Shown: positions 35,068 to 44,938, counted from the stretch's first letter. The stretch is DNA of 64,000 bases from an uncultured Bacteroidia bacterium (GCA_902800965.1 CADCGK010000013.1:1-64000); one strand, 5' to 3'. Notes: generated from the letters alone by a model not told the origin. Translations and numbers: made by a program.

Positions 35068-36162
35068 ATGAAATTTGTGATTAGTGGAGGCGGAACAGGC
35101 GGGCACATCTTCCCTGCCATTGCCATTGCGGATGCGCTGAAGCGCAGGATTCCCGAGGCGGAGATCCTGTTTATCGGTGCCAAAGGCAGGATGGAGATGG
35201 AGCGTGTTCCCAAGGCGGGATATAAGATCGAAGGCTTGTGGATCAGCGGTTTCACCAAAGATCCCAGTGCCTTGATCCTTCCCTTGAAAATCTTCAACAG
35301 CATGAACAAGGCAGCGAGGATCTTGAGAAGGTTCAAGCCCGATGCCGTCATCGGTGTCGGCGGATTCGCCAGCGGTCCCACTCTGGCCGCTGCAAACGCC
35401 CTTCGCATCCCGACCATCATCCAGGAGCAGAACTCGTATCCTGGCAAGACCAACCGCAACGTGGGAAAGAAAGCCAGAGCCATCTGCGTGGCATACAACG
35501 GCCTGGAGCAGTGGTTCCCAAAAGAGAAGATCCACTTCACGGGCAACCCGCTGAGAGGAAACATCAACGGCAACTGTGACCGCCGTGAGGCCGCCGAGTA
35601 TTTCGGCCTCAATGCCGAGCAACCCGTCGTTCTCCTCGTCGGTGGCAGCCAAGGCGCTTTGGGCATCAACAAAGGCATCTCGGCACAACTCGAAAAGTTC
35701 AAGGAGAGCGACATGCAACTCATCTGGCAGACCGGCAAGCTCTATTACGAACAGGCCCAGAAGGAGATTCACGAGCTGCAGCTGACCGACAAAGTCAAGC
35801 CCGTGGTCTTCATCGACCGCATGGACCTCGCCTATTCGTTGGCGGATGTGGTCATCTCTAGGGCCGGTGCCATGTCGATCTCAGAGCTCGCCCTAGTGCA
35901 GAAACCCGTCATCTTCGTCCCACTGCCCACCGCAGCCGAAGACCATCAGACCAAGAACGCACAGCAGCTTGTCGATGCAGGCGCCGCCATCATGGTGCTT
36001 AACAGCGAGACCGAGACGAAACTTATCCCGACCTTGCAGGAGCTCGTCAACGACAAGGTGAAACAAAACGAAATGAAAGCCAATATCGCCAAGTTCGCAC
36101 GTCCCAATGCAGCTGACGACATTGTGGAAATAATTATTAAAGAAGCTAGAAGGCAGAAGTAA
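35068..36162 (+). CDS. murG: UDP-GlcNAc:lipid I N-acetylglucosaminyltransferase MurG
   Basis: 364 residues, GT28. It makes lipid II on the inner face of the membrane. Seen: ISGGGTGGHIFPAIAIADAL at the N-terminus, VIGVGGFASGP, QEQNSYPGKTNR, GGSQGALGINKG, VISRAGAMSISEL and FVPLPTAAEDHQTKNAQ. The final residues RRQK and the stop are encoded by an AGAAGNN heptamer array. Between murG and murC lie this array and a REP-like palindrome. Confidence 0.97.
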   Translation: MKFVISGGGTGGHIFPAIAIADALKRRIPEAEILFIGAKGRMEMERVPKAGYKIEGLWISGFTKDPSALILPLKIFNSMNKAARILRRFKPDAVIGVGGFASGPTLAAANALRIPTIIQEQNSYPGKTNRNVGKKARAICVAYNGLEQWFPKEKIHFTGNPLRGNINGNCDRREAAEYFGLNAEQPVVLLVGGSQGALGINKGISAQLEKFKESDMQLIWQTGKLYYEQAQKEIHELQLTDKVKPVVFIDRMDLAYSLADVVISRAGAMSISELALVQKPVIFVPLPTAAEDHQTKNAQQLVDAGAAIMVLNSETETKLIPTLQELVNDKVKQNEMKANIAKFARPNAADDIVEIIIKEARRQK

Positions 36163-36175
36163 GAAGGAAGAAGAG
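36141..36175 (+). repeat. Heptamer array AGAAGNN x5 at the murG stop
   Basis: Units AGAAGCT, AGAAGGC, AGAAGTA, AGAAGGA, AGAAGAG. The TAA stop (36160-36162) bridges the third and fourth units. Confidence 0.9.
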
Positions 36176-36178
36176 ATA

Positions 36179-36205
36179 CCCCGTAGGGGTTAAAGCTCGG
36201 TAGAA
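36179..36205 (+). repeat. REP-like palindrome between murG and murC
   Basis: CCCC-GTA-GGGG followed by TTAAAGCTCGGTAGAA, the same tail as the palindromes around the Y1 transposase at 46 kb. A second TCGGTAGAA follows at once, and the murC ATG lies 12 bp further. Confidence 0.85.
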
Positions 36206-36217
36206 TCGGTAGAAAAA

Positions 36218-37561
36218 ATGAATAAAGGGATAAAAAGCGTGTATTTTGTAGGCATAGGCGGCATCGGCATGAGCGCCCTGGCGAGGTATTACCATCACCA
36301 AGGCATCGCGGTGGCCGGCTACGACCTGACACCATCCCCATTGACAAAACAGTTGGAAGATGAGGGCATGGCAATCCATTATGAAGACAACCCGAGCCTG
36401 TTGCCAGCCCTCATTGACGCTGTCATCTATACTCCTGCCGTGCCGAACGACCTCGGTGAGCTCGTAGAGCTACGCCATCGCGGCATCCCGATGATGAAAC
36501 GCTCAGAAGCACTGGGAGCCATCTCCAAGGAACACTTCACCATCGCCGTCGCAGGCACCCATGGCAAGACCACCACAACCGCCATGGTCGCCCATATCCT
36601 CAACGAAAACGGCGTGGACATGACCGCCTTCATCGGAGGCATCGCCAACAACTTCGGTAGCAACCTTCATCTCGGCAGGACCACCGAATCCGTGCTGGTG
36701 GCGGAAGCCGACGAGTTCGACCGTTCCTTCCTGCGCCTCGATCCGGACATCAGCATCATCAACTCCATCGATGCCGACCATCTCGACATCTACGGCGACA
36801 AGAAGCATCTGGAAGAGAGCTTCAACGCCTTCGCCAACCTTACCAAACGCTGCGTCATCAGCAAAGAAAACCTGCCGCTCGAGGTCAACGAAGCTATTCA
36901 TTATCGTTTCGGCTTTGGGCAAGAAAATGCTTTCCAAGCAACGGACATCCGCCAACATGACGGCGAGACCGATTTCGAGATCCACTACCAAGAGACCTCC
37001 ACTCCCATCCATCTCATGATGGCCGGAGTCCACAACGTGTTGAACGCCACCGCAGCATTCGCCGCCACCTTGGAGCTCGGCCTCGACCCCGACGGCATCG
37101 CCATGGCCTTGGCCTCTTTCACGGGCGTGAAACGTCGCTTCGACGTCCGCGTCAAGAACGAAAGACATTGTTACATCGATGATTACGCACATCATCCAGA
37201 AGAAATAAAATCTTGTCTGTCGGCCATAAAAGCATCGTTCCCCAGCAAACGGGTAACCTTGGTCTTCCAGCCGCACCTCTTCACTCGTACACGCGATTTC
37301 ATGGAAGACTTCGCCAATGTGTTGGCGATGGCCGACGACCTGATTTTACTCGACATCTACCCCGCCAGGGAGCTGCCCATCGAGGGAGTCACCTCCCAAG
37401 CTCTGCTGGACAAGATCAACCTGAAAAACAAATGCCTCTGCCCAAAAGAAGCCCTGCTCGACACCATCGCAGCACGCAAGCCAGAACTGCTGGTTACCAT
37501 GGGTGCAGGCAATATCGACCGCTTTGTTGAACCCCTCCAAAACATGATCAGCCAATGGTGA
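36218..37561 (+). CDS. murC: UDP-N-acetylmuramate--L-alanine ligase MurC
   Basis: 447 residues. It adds L-Ala to UDP-MurNAc. Seen: YFVGIGGIGMSALARYY near the start, AGTHGKTTTTAMVAHIL (ATP loop, about 113), EADEFDRSFL, NIDADHLD-type NSIDADHLDIYGD, GVKRRFDV, DDYAHHPEEI and FQPHLFTRTRDF. All three Mur ligase domains are complete, in contrast to the murD-like ORF. It overlaps ftsQ by 7 bp. Confidence 0.97.
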   Translation: MNKGIKSVYFVGIGGIGMSALARYYHHQGIAVAGYDLTPSPLTKQLEDEGMAIHYEDNPSLLPALIDAVIYTPAVPNDLGELVELRHRGIPMMKRSEALGAISKEHFTIAVAGTHGKTTTTAMVAHILNENGVDMTAFIGGIANNFGSNLHLGRTTESVLVAEADEFDRSFLRLDPDISIINSIDADHLDIYGDKKHLEESFNAFANLTKRCVISKENLPLEVNEAIHYRFGFGQENAFQATDIRQHDGETDFEIHYQETSTPIHLMMAGVHNVLNATAAFAATLELGLDPDGIAMALASFTGVKRRFDVRVKNERHCYIDDYAHHPEEIKSCLSAIKASFPSKRVTLVFQPHLFTRTRDFMEDFANVLAMADDLILLDIYPARELPIEGVTSQALLDKINLKNKCLCPKEALLDTIAARKPELLVTMGAGNIDRFVEPLQNMISQW

Positions 37562-38328
37562 AGAAGATTCTGAAAATAGCATTATGGGTGATCACGGGAG
37601 CCGCTCTCGTCGTACTCTTCATCTATGGCCGCAACTGGTACCTCAACACGCCGTTGAAAGGCATCACTTTCGAACTGGAGAGGAACCATGACCGCGGATT
37701 CGTGGACAAAGACACCGTCCTGTCGTACGCGAAAGCCATCTGCGGCCTGGAGCAGCAAGCCAAGATCTCTTCTATCGACATGATGAAGATCCACAAGCTG
37801 CTCAGCGACAACCCATGGATTGAGACCTCCAGCGCCTTCATCGGGCTCAACGACACTTTGATGATGCAAGCGAAGGAATTCGAGCCCGTGCTTCGTGTCT
37901 ATAATCAGGAAAAGCGCTCCGTTTATGTCACTTCAGAAGGTGTCATCATCCCATCGAGCCCTAACTACAGTCCACGCATGATCATCGCCAGCGGACAGTT
38001 CCACTTCCCTGTTCCGAAAGGCAACGGGAAGATCACCGACAGCATTTATGCCGATACCGGTATCCCCGAGGCTTTGACCATTGCCAAGGCCATCCAGAAA
38101 GACGATTTCCTCGCGGGCAACATCGGACAGATCTACAAAAACTACAACGAATACGAACTCATGGTCAACAACGTCTCAGCCAGAGTCATCCTTGGCGACA
38201 CCGTCGCGGTGGATCAAAGGCTATCCCGACTCAAGACGCTGCTGGAGCAATACGGCGGCACGGACGAGCTGAAGCCGTTCAAGACCTTGAACTTGAAATA
38301 CAAAAATCAAATCGTGTGTACAAAATAA
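37555..38328 (+). CDS. ftsQ: Cell division protein FtsQ
   Basis: 257 residues. Short basic N-terminus, one membrane helix (IALWVITGAALVVLFIYG), then a periplasmic POTRA-like part (DMMKIHKLLSDNPWIETSSAFIGLNDTLMMQAKEFEPVLRVYN) and a beta domain. It links early and late divisome proteins. Weak conservation is normal for FtsQ; position between murC and ftsA is decisive. Confidence 0.92.
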   Translation: MVKKILKIALWVITGAALVVLFIYGRNWYLNTPLKGITFELERNHDRGFVDKDTVLSYAKAICGLEQQAKISSIDMMKIHKLLSDNPWIETSSAFIGLNDTLMMQAKEFEPVLRVYNQEKRSVYVTSEGVIIPSSPNYSPRMIIASGQFHFPVPKGNGKITDSIYADTGIPEALTIAKAIQKDDFLAGNIGQIYKNYNEYELMVNNVSARVILGDTVAVDQRLSRLKTLLEQYGGTDELKPFKTLNLKYKNQIVCTK

Positions 38329-38335
38329 TAAAACT

Positions 38336-39703
38336 ATGAGTGAAGGAAAAATCATTGTCGGATTAGACATCGGCACCACCAAGATCGCATGCATCGTTGG
38401 AAGAAAAGGCGCCAATGGAAAAATTGAGATCCTGGGCTACGGCAAAGCCGCTTCCACAGGAGTAAGCAGAGGCATCGTCACCAACATTGACGAGACCGTC
38501 AACGCCATCAAGACGGCCGTTGACGAGGCATCGGCACAGTCAAACGTCGATATCAAGTCGGTCAACGTCGGCATCGCCGGACAGCACATCAAGAGCCTGC
38601 AGCACCGCGGCGTGATGATGCGCGACGACCGCGACAAAGAGATCTCCGACGAAGAGCTGGAGAAGCTCCGTATGGACACTTGGAAGATCAACATGGTGCC
38701 CGGCGAGGAGATCATCGACGTCATCCCACAGGAATACTTCGTTGACGGCGAGATCGGCACCACCCCGAAGGGCATGCTGGGCAGCAAGCTGGAAGCCAAC
38801 TTCCACGTCATCATCGGACAGACCGCAGCTGCCATGAACATCAAGAAATGCATCGAGCGCGCCGGCCTCGAGATGGACCACATGATCCTGGAGCCCATCG
38901 CCTCGGCAGAAGCCGTGCTCGACGAGGAAGAGAAAGAAGCTGGCGTCGCCCTAGTCGATATCGGCGGCGGCACCACCGACATCGCCATCTTCCACGAGAA
39001 CAAGATCTACCACTCCGCTGTCATCCCCTTCGGTGGCAACATCATCACCGAGGACATCAGCAAAGGCTGCGCCATCATCCGTCGCTATGCTGAAGACGTG
39101 AAGGTGAAGTTCGGATCGGCCGTGGCCAGCGAGAACCGCGAGGACGAGCTGGTGTCGATCCCAGGCATCCGCGGCAGAGCACCTAAGGAGATCTCATTCC
39201 GCAACCTGGCTAGCATCATCCAAGCCCGTATGGAGGAGATCTTCGAGCTGGTGAACTACGAGATCCAGAAGGTCAACTCACAGCATCATCTCATCGCCGG
39301 CATCGTGCTCACTGGCGGCGGCGCCATGATGAAACACATCCAGCAGCTCGCCTCCTTTAAGACCGCCCTCGACGTCAGGATCGGCTATCCTAACGAACAT
39401 CTCGCCGAAGACACTGTCAAGGAGCTTGCCAGCCCCATGTACGCCACCTGCATCGGCCTCGTCATCGAAGGCATCGCACGTGCAGAATATCAGGAAAAAA
39501 TGGAGAAAGCAAAGCATAAAGAACCTATCTTTGTAGTCCCAACGCAGCCAGTCGCTGAACCCGAAGAGATTGAAGACCAGCCTGAGGAACCCCGCAGGAC
39601 CAGAAGAAAGCCCAAGAAAGAGAAAGAAAGCGGACGCGGTTTCTTCGACATCACCAACATCATTACCAAATTCTTCTCCGAGGAAAACGAAATCAAGGAA
39701 TAA
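38336..39703 (+). CDS. ftsA: Cell division protein FtsA
   Basis: 455 residues, actin fold, membrane tether of FtsZ. Seen: IIVGLDIGTTKIACIVGRK (phosphate 1), VNVGIAGQHIKSLQHRG (1C domain), ALVDIGGGTTDIAIF (phosphate 2) and LTGGGAMMKHIQQLA (adenosine). A ~60-residue charged linker ends in a probable amphipathic membrane helix (GRGFFDITNIITKFFSEE), which gives the C-terminal anchor. Confidence 0.97.
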   Translation: MSEGKIIVGLDIGTTKIACIVGRKGANGKIEILGYGKAASTGVSRGIVTNIDETVNAIKTAVDEASAQSNVDIKSVNVGIAGQHIKSLQHRGVMMRDDRDKEISDEELEKLRMDTWKINMVPGEEIIDVIPQEYFVDGEIGTTPKGMLGSKLEANFHVIIGQTAAAMNIKKCIERAGLEMDHMILEPIASAEAVLDEEEKEAGVALVDIGGGTTDIAIFHENKIYHSAVIPFGGNIITEDISKGCAIIRRYAEDVKVKFGSAVASENREDELVSIPGIRGRAPKEISFRNLASIIQARMEEIFELVNYEIQKVNSQHHLIAGIVLTGGGAMMKHIQQLASFKTALDVRIGYPNEHLAEDTVKELASPMYATCIGLVIEGIARAEYQEKMEKAKHKEPIFVVPTQPVAEPEEIEDQPEEPRRTRRKPKKEKESGRGFFDITNIITKFFSEENEIKE

Positions 39704-39724
39704 CAAGAAAAAACAGATAAGACT

Positions 39725-41368
39725 ATGGAAAGCTATACTAACGACATGTTCAAACCACTGTGTGAGAAACCCGCCAACTATATCAAGGTAATCGGCGTTG
39801 GAGGCGGTGGCGGAAACGCTGTGAACCACATGCTTGAAGAAGGCATTCAAGGTGTTGACTTCGTGTTGTGCAACACCGACTATCAGGCGCTCATGAGGAG
39901 CACCGTCCCCACCAAAGTCCACCTCGGCAAGCGCGAGTTGGGTGCTGGCAACGACCCCGCCGTAGGCCGTGAAGCTGCCCTCAGCAGCGAAGAGGAAATC
40001 GACAAGATCCTTGATGAAAAAACCAAGATGGTGTTCGTGACTGCCGGTATGGGAGGTGGCACTGGCACTGGCGCTGCCCCTGTCGTAGCTCGCATCGCCA
40101 AGGAGAAAGGCCTGCTCACCGTGGGTATCGTCACCATCCCCTTCGAATGTGAAGGCCGTCGCCGCAAGCAACAGGCACAAGCCGGTATCGAAGAACTGAA
40201 GAAAAACGTCGATACCCTCATCATCATCAGCAGCGACAAGCTCCGCGACTCCTATGGCAATATGAAACTCACCGAAGCCTTCAAGAAGGCTGACGACGTG
40301 TTGACCACCGCCGCCAAGGGCATCGCCGAAATCATCACCGTCACTGGCTACGTCAACGTGGACTTCGAAGACGTCAAGACCGTCATGAAGGACAGCGGCA
40401 AGGCCATCATGGGCACCGGACGTGCCAAAGGCGAAAACAGAGCCGAGGAAGCCATCAAACTCGCCATCAACTCACCCCTGCTCAACGACAACAATATCGA
40501 AGGCGCCAAGAATATCCTGCTCTATATCACATCAGGCACCGACGAGGTGTCACTCGACGAGGTGGTGGAGATCACCGAATATGTCCAGAATACCTGCGGC
40601 AACACCTCCGACGTCATCTGGGGTAACGGCGTTGACGAGTCGCTGGGCGAAGACATCAGCGTGACCCTCATCGCCACGGGATTTGACAGCAAGAACTACA
40701 GGAGAGCAGAAGCCACTCCGCATCCAGAACCTAAAGTCGTCCCGCTGCAACCCACGACAAACACTCCAGCTGCACCCAGCACTGGCCGTACCGTCCACGC
40801 CCTCAACGAGCCTGAGACGAAAGAGGAAGTGGTGAAAGAAGAACCAGCCCCGACTTGCGTGGCAGAGCCAGAACCTGAAGTCGAAGAAGAAGAGCACACC
40901 GGAGTGGTCGTCCACTCTCTGAACGAGAGCCAGGAGACCCTTCGTTTCGACGCCCCAGTGTTCAAGCACGAGGAGCCCTCGACACCCAGCGTCAAGGTGT
41001 TCGACAACCCCTTCAACAACCAGAACGATGACGACAGCTTCGAGATCAGCAACCTGAGCGTGACCACGACAGGCGACACCACGACTAACTCGCAACACGA
41101 AACCATGGAAGTCGAGACCCTGGTGATGGACGAGCCCAAAGAAAAGGCCTACGATCCGAAGGAAGAACTGAAACGCAACCGCCTCAGAGCCCTGAGCCTC
41201 AACTTCAAGACCCAGAAAGGCCTTGAGGAACTCGAGCGCCAGCCTGCCTACATGCGCCGCGACATGAACTACGAAGAGATCGTCGTGGAAGAGGAAGTCT
41301 CACAATACTCCGCCTCAAGCAAAGGAATCAGCTCCGAGAACTCCTTCCTCCACAAAAACGTGGATTGA
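39725..41368 (+). CDS. ftsZ: Cell division GTPase FtsZ with long C-terminal tail
   Basis: 547 residues. The tubulin-like GTPase core (about 15-320) has IGVGGGGGNAVNHM and the T4 signature GGGTGTGAAPVVA (about 107). The tail of ~220 residues is long for FtsZ: a Pro/Glu-rich disordered linker with short acidic repeats, then a conserved end including LRALSLNFKTQKGLEELERQPAYMRRDM, which contains the peptide that usually binds FtsA. The stop is directly followed by the ATG of the next gene with no spacer. Confidence 0.97.
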   Translation: MESYTNDMFKPLCEKPANYIKVIGVGGGGGNAVNHMLEEGIQGVDFVLCNTDYQALMRSTVPTKVHLGKRELGAGNDPAVGREAALSSEEEIDKILDEKTKMVFVTAGMGGGTGTGAAPVVARIAKEKGLLTVGIVTIPFECEGRRRKQQAQAGIEELKKNVDTLIIISSDKLRDSYGNMKLTEAFKKADDVLTTAAKGIAEIITVTGYVNVDFEDVKTVMKDSGKAIMGTGRAKGENRAEEAIKLAINSPLLNDNNIEGAKNILLYITSGTDEVSLDEVVEITEYVQNTCGNTSDVIWGNGVDESLGEDISVTLIATGFDSKNYRRAEATPHPEPKVVPLQPTTNTPAAPSTGRTVHALNEPETKEEVVKEEPAPTCVAEPEPEVEEEEHTGVVVHSLNESQETLRFDAPVFKHEEPSTPSVKVFDNPFNNQNDDDSFEISNLSVTTTGDTTTNSQHETMEVETLVMDEPKEKAYDPKEELKRNRLRALSLNFKTQKGLEELERQPAYMRRDMNYEEIVVEEEVSQYSASSKGISSENSFLHKNVD

Positions 41369-43627
41369 ATGCGTCTCAGACGGACCATATTGATCATCAT
41401 AATGTTATTCACAGCTGGGTTCTCCGCAAGAGCCCAGCTGTATTCCAACGATTTTGAAAACCAATACGACTGGTATCCGCCATGGACCAACCTTCGTATC
41501 GTGGCCGACAGCACCGCACTCGAAGGCAATTTCGTGTGTGTGTGCGATTCCACCATGGAATACGGACTGGGAATCACCATCAACGCTGGAGAACAATACC
41601 CCAAAAAGAACATCAACATCCAGTATGAGGTGCTTTTCAGAACGGAAAACACCGATCCGCAAGCCGTAATCGCTTTCAGCATCGACGACAGCACGGGCAA
41701 CAAATACTGGCAGTCTTATCCTTTGGCGGATTTCGTCAGTGACACGGCCGCATGGTCAAGATTGTCGCTTAACCTCAACTTCCCTACCGACTATATCGGC
41801 AATGGCAAGATCAGCACTTTTGTCTGGAACAGGAAAAACGAGAACCTTTGGTTTGACAATGCAACACTTGAAATCAAGCCTTTCTCTGCACCAACCTACC
41901 AAACCCAAGTGGAGGTTGATTCGACCGCCTTATCCCAGTGGTTCCCTAATCTGAATCTGATCCCTGTTGTAGAATTCATTAACGCTCAAGGTGATACTAT
42001 CAACGACCCTTCTATTGTTGAAACTAACATTGAAGCATACCCGCCATCAATCGTAAGAGTTGAGTCACGCATCAAAGAAGACGTCAAATTGCTTCGTTTG
42101 GCATATATAATGCCCTTACCCAATGGCGACATCACTGTTTACAGAAGGAACCAGCATATCGACAGCACCCATCTGCAACCATCCTATTATCTCGACAGGG
42201 AAGGCTTTACCGTCACCAACGACAGCATTACCATTAGCACCTACCACAACATCGGCATCTCATCGCTGCAGCTCGACACCGAGCGTCGCACTGCCTGTTT
42301 CAACATCGACTATTGGCGAGACCATCCGCTGCTCCATTACCCCATGCGATCCGACACCTCAGACTATTTCGAAGACATCTCCTATCGTGACGTCAAGGCA
42401 GGTGAAGTGTTGCAAGGAGAGATCAACCTTTATTGGGGGAACACCGAGTACGGGCGTCCACCAAAAGAATTGCCTCGCCTCATGCCAGTCTGGGATGGCT
42501 ACCTGAGCGCCTTCATCTTCACCGAACACGCCGATTGGACCGACATCCGCACCCACCGCGCTGTGTTGTTCGGGAACGAAAGCATTACTAGACCTGAAGA
42601 CGCCGTTGGCGGTTTCTGTTATTACAACATCCCCGTCACCAAGAGCGTGTTTTACTGGAATCCCGACCATGTAACCAATGCCAAGATCAGCAATGGACGT
42701 TTTCCGGGGCTGGTTGCCTCTATCAAAACCGACAAGGATTTCTACAGATTATTGAAAGCCATCAAGAAAAGAGGTTTTGAGATTTGCCTTCACACTCCCG
42801 AGGTATATACCACCATCCCAGATGAGTTCCCGAAAGCCATGCAATTCATGAAGCGGAAGTTCGGCACAAAGAGTTGGATCGACCATGGTTACAACAACGG
42901 TCCCGACAAAAACCGAGAAGACATGGTCTGCGACGGGTTACTGCCCGACGCTCCACAATACGCCGCCGAGCTTTGGAAAAAGAATGGCGTACGCTATCTC
43001 TGGAATGCTTATTACGAGGAGAACCGTATGGAATCCCTGCATTTCGACGGGCACCTAGTCCAACCCTACGACGGATTCAGCGACGCCCTGCCCAACAGGC
43101 AAATCACCACATTACCAAACGGAGACAAAGACTTCCTGCTTTGGTCAACGCCTTCCACATTGGAGGTAAACCAAGACCTTGAATGGCACTATTATTTCGA
43201 CGACAAGCGTCTGCAACGACTAGCCGACAACCACAACGTCTTCATCACCCATATCTACCCTGCCTGGTCCGATCCTTGGCGCGCCTTCTGGCAATACGAT
43301 GAAAACGGCAATGCCGAAGCCATGCCTGGCTTCAACTTCGCTTTGGAACAGCTTGCCAGCTTCCGCGACGAAAAGAAAATCCTACCCACCACCATAGAGC
43401 AATACTTAAGCTATTACGAAAAGCTCCTCCAGGTGGATTACTCGATACTTGACGACAACACCATAGCGCTCTTCAACAACGGTGAAACCATCGAGGGACT
43501 CACGTTGCTCTGCAGCCGCCCACTTATAGTGGAAGAAAAGCCCATCAATTTCCGCAAGGTCAACGAAGGCTATCTGGTGTGGTTCAATCTAAAGAAAAAC
43601 GAATTAGTCATCATAAAAATCAGATAA
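41369..43627 (+). CDS. Secreted protein of unknown function directly behind ftsZ
   Basis: 752 residues with signal peptide (RTILIIIMLFTAGFSARAQ). Residues about 20-175 look like a beta-sandwich (carbohydrate-binding-like: ENQYDWYPPWTNLRIVADSTALEGNFV...). The part from ~370 to 680 (YLSAFIFTEHADWTD, GFEICLHTPEVYTT, SWIDHGYNNGPDK, NVFITHIYPAW) has a layout that recalls TIM-barrel deacetylase or hydrolase folds, but the NodB metal motif is not met, so no enzyme is claimed. The ATG abuts the ftsZ stop and purN overlaps its stop by 1 bp (TAATG), so it is probably on the dcw transcript. Confidence 0.65.
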   Translation: MRLRRTILIIIMLFTAGFSARAQLYSNDFENQYDWYPPWTNLRIVADSTALEGNFVCVCDSTMEYGLGITINAGEQYPKKNINIQYEVLFRTENTDPQAVIAFSIDDSTGNKYWQSYPLADFVSDTAAWSRLSLNLNFPTDYIGNGKISTFVWNRKNENLWFDNATLEIKPFSAPTYQTQVEVDSTALSQWFPNLNLIPVVEFINAQGDTINDPSIVETNIEAYPPSIVRVESRIKEDVKLLRLAYIMPLPNGDITVYRRNQHIDSTHLQPSYYLDREGFTVTNDSITISTYHNIGISSLQLDTERRTACFNIDYWRDHPLLHYPMRSDTSDYFEDISYRDVKAGEVLQGEINLYWGNTEYGRPPKELPRLMPVWDGYLSAFIFTEHADWTDIRTHRAVLFGNESITRPEDAVGGFCYYNIPVTKSVFYWNPDHVTNAKISNGRFPGLVASIKTDKDFYRLLKAIKKRGFEICLHTPEVYTTIPDEFPKAMQFMKRKFGTKSWIDHGYNNGPDKNREDMVCDGLLPDAPQYAAELWKKNGVRYLWNAYYEENRMESLHFDGHLVQPYDGFSDALPNRQITTLPNGDKDFLLWSTPSTLEVNQDLEWHYYFDDKRLQRLADNHNVFITHIYPAWSDPWRAFWQYDENGNAEAMPGFNFALEQLASFRDEKKILPTTIEQYLSYYEKLLQVDYSILDDNTIALFNNGETIEGLTLLCSRPLIVEEKPINFRKVNEGYLVWFNLKKNELVIIKIR

Positions 43628-44196
43628 TGAAACGCCTCTCCATCTTCGTATCCGGCAACGGCACCAACCTCCAGCGCATTGCCGATTATTTCGCCAATAA
43701 CCCCGAGGTTAAGATCGTCAACGTCGTCTGCAACAACCCCAAGGCCTATTCCATCGAGCGGGCCAAAAACCTGGGCATCCCATTGCGGATGATCAACCGG
43801 CAGGAATTCAACAGCGAGGCCTTTATCCAAGAGATGAAAAGCCTTGACCTTGATCTGATCGTATTGGCCGGCTTCCTATGGAAGATCCCAGAGGACCTCG
43901 TCAAAGCCTTCCCCAAGAAGATCGTTAACATCCACCCTGCCCTGCTTCCGAAATACGGCGGGAAGGGCTTTTATGGCGAGCATGTGCATGAGGCCGTTGT
44001 GGCGGCCAAAGAAGCCTTCTCCGGCATCACCATCCACTATGTGAACGAGATCTACGACAGTGGAGAGATCATCCTACAGGCCTACACCAAACTAGACGAA
44101 AAAGAAACGCCTGACTCCCTGGCGGCTAAGATCCACCAATTGGAGCAGGCGTATTTCCCTGTTGTGATAGAGCAAGTGCTCCTTCAACAGCATTAA
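43627..44196 (+). CDS. purN: Phosphoribosylglycinamide formyltransferase PurN
   Basis: 189 residues from the ATG at 43627, which overlaps the previous stop. Upstream in-frame codons are rejected because the family begins at this KRLSIFVSGNGTNLQ. It uses 10-formyl-THF to formylate GAR in purine synthesis. Active-site Asn and His are in VNIHPALLPKYGG and the Asp in YDSGEIIL. The 3' end overlaps the convergent lipoprotein gene by 4 bp. Confidence 0.97.
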   Translation: MKRLSIFVSGNGTNLQRIADYFANNPEVKIVNVVCNNPKAYSIERAKNLGIPLRMINRQEFNSEAFIQEMKSLDLDLIVLAGFLWKIPEDLVKAFPKKIVNIHPALLPKYGGKGFYGEHVHEAVVAAKEAFSGITIHYVNEIYDSGEIILQAYTKLDEKETPDSLAAKIHQLEQAYFPVVIEQVLLQQH

Positions 44197-44921
44197 ATGT
44201 GAGCTGCAATACGTTCAATCATCGATTCGATCTGCTTTCCGTATTCTTCAGTGTATTCAGGGTTCTCTCTGAAGAGCTCGTGACAATTCTTTATCTCTTC
44301 AATAAGTTGCGAGATGGCTGAAGGATTGTTGTAATAAATGCATTCCGGATCCGTGTAATGCTCTTCCAATGGTTCCTCATTCATGAAAAACTCCATGATT
44401 TCTTTAGGTGAAGTCGTGCGATAGGAATCCACCACGTCATCATAAAACATCTTACAGTCATCCCGTAGCGTGTTTTCTCCATCGTTATAGAACACATCGT
44501 CAATCTTCCATTCGCCATTCTCTTTTAGGAGTTTCAGCGTATAAGGATCATCGTAGCAGCCCTCATCGACATAACGCATTGCCACGTCACAATGCAGTGA
44601 GTCGATCGGTTTGATGCCCTCGATTTTCACTTCCTGCTTCTCGGAACACGCATCCATCACGCCGAGATCCCATTGGAAACCAGGGAAAAAGACAGCCCAA
44701 AAATGGACGCTTTGAGCTTGTTGCTGCAAAGCAAGCAAATCGGCAGTAAGAAGCTTATCTGCATCACAGTATTCGTGCATCTGCATCATCTGCTCGACAC
44801 GTTGTTTAACTTGTGCTTCAACTTCTTTGGAGGCAGCTTCTTTGTCTCCTTTGCCCGTATTTTGGCAAGCCGTTGCCATCAATGCAAGACATACAATAAC
44901 TGCAAATAGTGTTTTTTTCAT
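44193..44921 (-). CDS. Lipoprotein of unknown function
   Basis: 242 residues. Signal MKKTLFAVIVCLALMATAC with lipobox ATAC. A helical Lys/Glu-rich region is followed by an alpha+beta domain with VAMRYVDEGCYDDPYTLKLLKENGEWKIDDVFY, a pattern seen in DUF3828/NTF2-like lipoproteins; the match is not strong enough to name. It is 17 bp behind the YitT gene on the same strand and likely cotranscribed with it. Confidence 0.7.
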   Translation of the reverse strand: MKKTLFAVIVCLALMATACQNTGKGDKEAASKEVEAQVKQRVEQMMQMHEYCDADKLLTADLLALQQQAQSVHFWAVFFPGFQWDLGVMDACSEKQEVKIEGIKPIDSLHCDVAMRYVDEGCYDDPYTLKLLKENGEWKIDDVFYNDGENTLRDDCKMFYDDVVDSYRTTSPKEIMEFFMNEEPLEEHYTDPECIYYNNPSAISQLIEEIKNCHELFRENPEYTEEYGKQIESMIERIAAHI

Positions 44922-44938
44922 GTTTTATAGAGTTAAGT

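Noticed and set aside
41369..43627. Polysaccharide deacetylase (NodB/CE4) call
   Set aside because: The TFDDG and HSxxH metal motifs are not found; only the general layout is similar.
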